Below are positions 59,541 to 64,000 of a stretch of DNA of 64,000 nt, one piece after another; the first letter of the stretch is position 1, and each line of letters begins with the position of its first letter. Under the pieces are notes generated by a model, which saw nothing but the letters and a program-made list of their open reading frames with translations, was not told where the DNA came from and did not search any database. Source of the DNA: Streptomyces sp. S.PB5 (lineage in GTDB: Bacteria > Actinomycetota > Actinomycetes > Streptomycetales > Streptomycetaceae); assembly GCF_030403745.1 (NCBI RefSeq), contig NZ_JAQMWP010000006.1, positions 1-64,000 on the forward strand, written 5' to 3'. Position numbers and translations under genes: made by a program.

Positions 59541-59939
59541 TCACGTCTGGCCGTCCGCCGCGGCCGCCATGAGGAGTTCCGCGGCCTCCTCGGTCGTGTC
59601 CGGAGGCACCACCAGCAGGTCCCAGCGGCCCCGGCCGGGAGCGAGCAGGACGATCGTGTGCGGAGCTGAAGCGGTGAGGGACCTGCGCAGCCGTACGACC
59701 TGGTTGAAGACGAGCATCCGGCCGGGCACGGCGGACCACGCGGCCCCGTGGACCGTGACGCTGGTGATGTGACCCCAGGCACGTGGCAATCCGGCGAGGA
59801 GCTGGGGCAGTTCGGCGAGGAGGTCGTACGAGCGTGGCCACCACGCTCCGTCGATGGGCCGGGGCATGCCCCCGCCGGGCGCCAGGCGCAGACGCAGGAG
59901 GGGTAGGGAGGGAATCGGGGGCTGCAGTGCGGTGGTCAT
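59541..59939 (-). CDS. DUF5994 family protein, copy 1
   Basis: 132 residues from ATG 59939, with AGGAG 6 nt upstream. It starts with a proline-rich segment and LRLRLAPGGG, then DGAWWPRSYDLLAELPQLL and LLVVPPDTTEEAAELLMAA. It is a paralogue of the gene at 61186-61581. Unknown function; the family is Streptomyces-typical and often lies near stress-response genes. Confidence 0.85.
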   Translation of the reverse strand: MTTALQPPIPSLPLLRLRLAPGGGMPRPIDGAWWPRSYDLLAELPQLLAGLPRAWGHITSVTVHGAAWSAVPGRMLVFNQVVRLRRSLTASAPHTIVLLAPGRGRWDLLVVPPDTTEEAAELLMAAAADGQT

Positions 59940-59981
59940 GAGGGCTCCTGCCAACTGCCTTACGGGGGCGGATGATCGCGG

Positions 59982-60221
59982 TCAGGCGCGGCGGGCGGCG
60001 ACGCGGGCCGGGCTCGGCCGGCGCACGTCGTGCACCCGGCCGGGCCGTTCGAGGAGGCAAGCGCTGGTGGGTTCGGCGCGGCGGAAGTGGTGCCGGCGGT
60101 CGCCGAACGGCCGGCCGACGCGGGCGTGCAGCGGCCCCCTCGGCAGGCCGCGCAGACGGGTGCCGTAGCGGTACGGGGAGTGCGGGTCGTAGCCCGGGGG
60201 CGGGGGTGGACTGAGCGGCAT
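59982..60221 (-). CDS. Small basic hypothetical protein
   Basis: 79 residues from ATG 60221, with a strong GAGGAG 6 nt upstream. Arg/Pro-rich, with RGLPRGPLHARVGRPFGDRR as a notable segment. No family recognised; codon bias and the ribosome site argue that it is real. It lies 42 bp upstream of DUF5994 copy 1 on the same strand. Confidence 0.55.
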   Translation of the reverse strand: MPLSPPPPPGYDPHSPYRYGTRLRGLPRGPLHARVGRPFGDRRHHFRRAEPTSACLLERPGRVHDVRRPSPARVAARRA

Positions 60222-60533
60222 ACGTGACTCCTCGGCCTGGATGCGGATGGCGCGGCCGGGGTCACGGACTGCCCATGAGGACGGGTGACGTGCTCCGGAG
60301 GGAACGTGGTCCGGTGGACCCACTGGAACACGAGGCGACGGTCCGAGCCGGTTCGAGTTCCGGCATACGGAAAGTCCTCGTCCTCTCCACCGTACTCCCG
60401 TTCGTGCGACAAACGCTTCGGTCCGGCTGCGGCGCCACGTTGACACAGGCCGGCACGGGACGTTGACTGACCGCACGGCTCACGGCCACGCCGCTACGGA
60501 CATCCGGCACCACGCACAGGAAAGCGGCACTTG

Positions 60534-60881
60534 ATGATGTACGACCAGACACGCGCCCAGCAGCCCGCGGACCAGCCCCGGGGTGTCTCGGGGCGTCGCG
60601 CCCCGGGACCGGAGCCGCTGTTCCCGGCGGACGAGCGGGAGAAGATCCTGCGCCGTCTCGGGCGGGCGCTCAACACGTTCCCCGACACCCCGCTCGAGTC
60701 GCTGGAGGAATCCGAGGGCGCCTTCGACGAAGCCGTCGCCCAGCTCATGGCGGCCCTCGCCGAACAGCGCCGGCTCCTGCGCGCCGGCTGGCAGGACCAG
60801 GACCCGCAGGCCCGGTCCGCCGAACTCCATCTCGCGCTGCGGCGGTACCGGGAGATGACCCAGCGGCTGCTGGGTCTGTAG
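60534..60881 (+). CDS. Conserved hypothetical protein, helical
   Basis: 115 residues; ATG 60534 or TTG 60531, with AGGAAAG upstream. After a disordered head, LFPADEREKILRRLGRALNT and AVAQLMAALAEQRRLLRAGW form an all-helical domain. Common in Streptomyces; function unknown. Confidence 0.72.
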   Translation: MMYDQTRAQQPADQPRGVSGRRAPGPEPLFPADEREKILRRLGRALNTFPDTPLESLEESEGAFDEAVAQLMAALAEQRRLLRAGWQDQDPQARSAELHLALRRYREMTQRLLGL

Positions 60882-61185
60882 CCGTCGGCGGGGGCCTCGC
60901 TCCGACTCGTCGCCGAGTCCGGCCTGCCGCCACCGTGGACGAACGCGGGTCCGACGGTCCTGTCACCCCCGGCAGCCGGGCGGGCCGGTGGTGGGCAGGG
61001 ACGGGCGTGCGGTGCGGCCCGGTCCCTCTCGCCGGGCCGGCCCGCCGGACAACCCCGCCACTCGCCGCCGCGAACGGCAGCCGGAGGGTGTTCGCGGCCT
61101 GCCCGGCCGCCGCCAAATCCTCCGCGACGACACAGACCTCCACCCCACTCCGAACGCTCGGCCGGCCCCGCTCGCCGACGTCGGG
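60882..61185. other. Non-coding gap
   Basis: 304 bp between convergent genes. A short minus-strand frame (VEVCVVAEDLAAAGQAANTL) looks protein-like but has no start or continuation; possibly a relic. Confidence 0.35.
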
Positions 61186-61581
61186 TCACAGGCCGTAGGC
61201 CGCCACGGCCGCCATGAGGTACTCGGCGTCCGCCGCGGCCAGTTCGGGGGGTACGACGAGCAGGTCCCGGCGGCCGTGGTCGGGTTCGAACAGGCCTATG
61301 GTGTGCCGGCGCTGCCAGACGGACTCCCTGCGCAGTCGCACGACGTGGTGGCCGGCGAGGATCCGGCCCGGCGCCTCGGACCACATCGCGGTGTTCACGG
61401 TGACGGTGACGATCTTCCCCCACTCCGGGGGCAACGCGCTGATCAGCGGCGGGAGTTCGGTGAGCGGCTGGTGCGAACGGGGCCACCACGCGCCGTCGAC
61501 GCGCAGGGACACCGCGCCGCGCGGCGCCAGCCGCAGACGGGCCGTGGGAAGGGGGGACGGGGGCTGAAGGACGGCGGCCAT
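61186..61581 (-). CDS. DUF5994 family protein, copy 2
   Basis: 131 residues from ATG 61581, with GGAG 7 nt upstream. The order of motifs matches copy 1: LRLAPRG, DGAWWPRSHQPLTELPPLI, VRLRRESVW, LLVVPPELAAADAEYLMAA. The two copies flank a convergent gene, suggesting a local duplication. Confidence 0.85.
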   Translation of the reverse strand: MAAVLQPPSPLPTARLRLAPRGAVSLRVDGAWWPRSHQPLTELPPLISALPPEWGKIVTVTVNTAMWSEAPGRILAGHHVVRLRRESVWQRRHTIGLFEPDHGRRDLLVVPPELAAADAEYLMAAVAAYGL

Positions 61582-62209
61582 CAAGGCACTCCTGTCTGGG
61601 ACAGGGCCGTGTGGCCGTGCCCGGGTGTCCGCGGCTGAGCGCGGGACGAGAGGGAACGGACCGGCGTACGACGTTCCCTCGCCTGCTCACCGTAACCCCG
61701 TCGGCGGGGGAGGGAGCCGTGGCCGACGAGCCCGATGTCCCTGGGGGCTTCGGTCGTCGACCCGCGTTCTGCGAACTCCCCCGTACGGGGCACACGGCCG
61801 GCCCCAGGAAAGCAGGACCTCCAGCATCCTGATGTCCCCGCGGCACACGAGCGTGACGACGAGAGCCGCGCCGTGATCGTGATCGTGATCGTGAAGCAGC
61901 CTCTTCGGTGTGACATGTCTCGTCGAGGGAGGTCAGAGGGCCGCGGGTGAACGTCACGGCAGGAAAGCCGCGCCCGCGGAGAGCAATATCTGTACTCGCG
62001 AAATGAGAAATAGGAGGGGGCTACGGAGAATATTTTTCGACAGCCCGGACGAGCAAAATTTCGCATCGTGCAATGCCGATCGCAGCGTGCTACTGTCGAA
62101 CCCAGTTGCAGGTGTGGTTGCCAGAAGGTTTTTCCGACGGCCGATCATCACGGCGACACGGAATGCGCACACGGCGCATTCCCGTACACCGCCTCCGGAG
62201 GAGAAAACA
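61582..62209. other. Upstream region of cspA
   Basis: About 630 bp without a supportable gene. The last 200 bp are A+T-rich in places (around 62000-62060), consistent with a promoter and a long 5' leader typical of cold-shock genes. A (GATCGT)n run lies near 61877. Confidence 0.45.
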
Positions 62210-62413
62210 ATGGCTACTGGTACTGTGAAGTGGTTCAACGCGGAAAAGGGCTTCGGCTTCATCGAGCAGGACGGCGGCGGCGCCGACGTCTTCGCCCACT
62301 ACTCGAACATTGCCGCCCAGGGCTTCCGCGAGCTGCTGGAGGGCCAGAAGGTGTCGTTCGACATCGCGCAGGGCCAGAAGGGCCCGACGGCCGAGAACAT
62401 CGTTCCCGCCTGA
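62210..62413 (+). CDS. cspA: Cold-shock protein, CspA family
   Basis: 67 residues from ATG, with GGAGGAG 8 nt upstream. The nucleic-acid-binding RNP1 (KGFGFIE) and RNP2 (DVFAHYS) motifs are intact. It binds single-stranded RNA or DNA and melts mRNA structure. It is followed by a strong terminator and by a DEAD-box helicase gene; both are RNA-structure functions. Confidence 0.96.
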   Translation: MATGTVKWFNAEKGFGFIEQDGGGADVFAHYSNIAAQGFRELLEGQKVSFDIAQGQKGPTAENIVPA

Positions 62414-62439
62414 CGTACCGGCACTGACGCATACTTCGT

Positions 62440-62475
62440 AGCTGGGGCCCGCACCTTGGGGTGCGGGCCCCAGCT
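62440..62475 (+). terminator. Hairpin terminator after cspA
   Basis: A 16-bp stem (AGCTGGGGCCCGCACC) with a TTGG loop, 26 bp past the stop. Confidence 0.85.
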
Positions 62476-62594
62476 CGCTTCATTTCCAGGGTGATTTTCC
62501 CCTGCCATTTTTCGGCCCGTTCTCGCGATTATCTGCGCCGCTCATTCTGTTGCGGAAATTCCTTGATACGTGCCCGCATCGAGGAAGGTTCCGC

Positions 62595-64000
62595 ATGAAC
62601 CGCACACGTACGGCTCACGCACGCACAAATCGCAATTTTGACCGCTCCGGCGCTCCACGCAACGCCAAGGGTCACAGAAACCGACAGCCTGCCCGGGGCG
62701 AGTTCGCACTGCCGAAGACGGTCACGCCCCCGTTGCCCGCTGTCGAGGCGTTCGCCGATCTCGCCATGCCGGCTCCGTTGCTGGCCACGCTCGGCCGTGA
62801 AGGTGTGACGGCACCGTTCCCGATCCAGGCGGCGACTCTGCCCAACTCCCTGGCCGGCCGTGACGTACTCGGTCGCGGCCGCACCGGGTCGGGCAAGACC
62901 CTCGCCTTCGGCCTCCCGGTGCTGGCGCGTACGGCGGGACGGCGAGCCGAGCCGCGTCGGCCGCTGGCCCTGATTCTCGTCCCCACCCGTGAGCTGGCCC
63001 AGCAGGTCACCGACTCGCTCACTCCCTATGCCCGCTCCGTGCGCCTGCGGCTCGCCACCGTCGTCGGCGGCATGTCCATCGGCAGGCAGGCCGGTGCGCT
63101 GCGGGCCGGCGCGGAGGTGGTCATCGCGACGCCCGGTCGCCTCAAGGACCTCATCGACCGGGGCGACTGCCGACTCACCGACGTCGACGTCACGGTTCTC
63201 GACGAGGCCGACCAGATGACCGACATGGGATTCATGCCCCAGGTCACCGCCCTGCTCGACCAAGTGCGCCCCGCTGGTCAGCGGATGTTGTTCTCGGCCA
63301 CCCTGGACCGCAACGTCGACCTGCTGGTCCGCCGCTATCTGACCGACCCGGTGGTGCACTCCGTCGACCCGTCGGCCGGTGCCGTCACCACGATGGAACA
63401 CCACGTACTCCACGTGCACGACACGGACAAGCACCGCGCGACCACCGAGATCGCGGCCCGGGACGGCCGGGTCATCATGTTCCTGGACACCAAGCACGCC
63501 GTGGACCGGCTGACGAAGCACCTGCTGAACAGCGGTGTCCGCGCCGCCGCCCTGCACGGCGGCCGGTCCCAGCCTCAGCGCACCCGGACACTCGCGCAGT
63601 TCAAGGACGGTCACGTCACCGTCCTGGTGGCCACCAACGTCGCGGCCCGCGGCATCCACGTCGACAGCCTCGACCTGGTCGTCAACGTGGATCCGCCCAG
63701 CGACCACAAGGACTATCTGCACCGTGGCGGCCGTACCGCCCGCGCCGGGGAGTCGGGCAGCGTCGTCACCCTGGTGACCCCCGGACAGCGCCGCGGCATG
63801 ACCCGGCTGCTGGCCCTGGCCGGCATCAGCCCACGCATCACCCCGGTCCGCTCGGGCGAGGCGGAGTTGAGCCGCATCACAGGCTCCCAGGCGCCCTCCG
63901 GGATCCCTGTGGTCATCACCGCGCCGGTCGTGGAACGCCCCCGCCGCACGTCATCGCCGTCCGGGGACCGCCAGGGCCGGCCCGTCGGCCCGAGGACGCG
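62595..64000 (+). CDS. DEAD-box RNA helicase, 3' end outside the window
   Basis: 468 codons visible from ATG 62595 (GAGGAAGG upstream). Helicase motifs in order: Q motif (FPIQ), I (RTGSGKT), Ia (PTRELA), Ib (TPGR), II (DEAD), III (SAT), IV (MFLDTK), V (ATNVAARGIH) and VI (HRGGRTAR). A Pro/Arg-rich tail is cut by the window. In this genus it is often next to cspA. It unwinds RNA duplexes. Confidence 0.95.
   Translation, partial: MNRTRTAHARTNRNFDRSGAPRNAKGHRNRQPARGEFALPKTVTPPLPAVEAFADLAMPAPLLATLGREGVTAPFPIQAATLPNSLAGRDVLGRGRTGSGKTLAFGLPVLARTAGRRAEPRRPLALILVPTRELAQQVTDSLTPYARSVRLRLATVVGGMSIGRQAGALRAGAEVVIATPGRLKDLIDRGDCRLTDVDVTVLDEADQMTDMGFMPQVTALLDQVRPAGQRMLFSATLDRNVDLLVRRYLTDPVVHSVDPSAGAVTTMEHHVLHVHDTDKHRATTEIAARDGRVIMFLDTKHAVDRLTKHLLNSGVRAAALHGGRSQPQRTRTLAQFKDGHVTVLVATNVAARGIHVDSLDLVVNVDPPSDHKDYLHRGGRTARAGESGSVVTLVTPGQRRGMTRLLALAGISPRITPVRSGEAELSRITGSQAPSGIPVVITAPVVERPRRTSSPSGDRQGRPVGPRT

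Overview
The window is high-GC actinobacterial DNA and almost certainly comes from a Streptomyces chromosome. The evidence is the GTG/TTG starts, the dnaK-grpE-dnaJ-hspR operon with HspR (HAIR) operators, DUF5707 and DUF5994 proteins, FG-GAP secreted proteins, a SARP-type regulator and pSAM2/SLP1-type mobile DNA. All gene calls rest on reading the sequence and recalling protein families; no database search was possible.

Layout. 1-2.0 kb: 3' end of a secreted fibronectin-III protein. 2.1-6.3 kb: the chaperone operon dnaK-grpE-dnaJ-hspR on the minus strand, preceded by two HAIR operators. 6.3-13.7 kb: a degenerate MraY/WecA-like membrane protein, an EtfD-like Fe-S membrane oxidoreductase, a DoxX + ECF41 sigma pair with a candidate ECF41 promoter, a VanX-GNAT fusion and an aminoglycoside-phosphotransferase-like kinase. 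13.8-19.6 kb: two FG-GAP exported proteins, an 8-bp tandem repeat, a YIP1 protein, then dcd and a phosphoribosyltransferase.

19.83-42.15 kb: a tRNA-Gly(CCC) gene and an integrated mobilizable element of about 22 kb. Its ends are a 46-bp repeat of the tRNA 3' end (19855-19900 and 42102-42147). Near each end are paired 11-bp-periodic motifs that look like integrase arm sites. Inside are a 2010-residue RHS/YD-repeat protein with an overlapping small membrane-protein gene, int/xis, an XRE repressor with a palindromic operator, an HTH protein whose gene carries iteron-like repeats, a SpdB-like protein, MobC/MobA with a candidate oriT, a cargo cluster (HTH-TPR regulator, YdcF, WbqC, class I aminoacyl-tRNA-synthetase-like protein, ASCH protein) and a three-Cys-motif/TcmP pair beside attR. 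No FtsK/TraB translocase was seen, so it looks mobilizable rather than self-transmissible.

42.1-43.4 kb: debris of a second, older element at the same att site (an xis-int fusion fragment, a RepSA-like fragment) and a broken ECF sigma gene. 43.4-55.3 kb: two membrane HTH regulators, an I36 inhibitor-like protein, an NlpC/P60-like peptidoglycan-binding protein, a SARP fused to a CGNR zinc finger, a SRPBCC protein, a divergent quinone-reductase/TetR pair, a ricin-lectin protein and an LAETG-anchored SGNH hydrolase. 55.3-62.2 kb: sparse, with pseudogene fragments (PucR-type HTH, STAS), DUF5707, a D-Ala-D-Ala carboxypeptidase, two DUF5994 paralogues and small conserved proteins. 62.2 kb to the end: cspA followed by a DEAD-box RNA helicase cut by the window edge.
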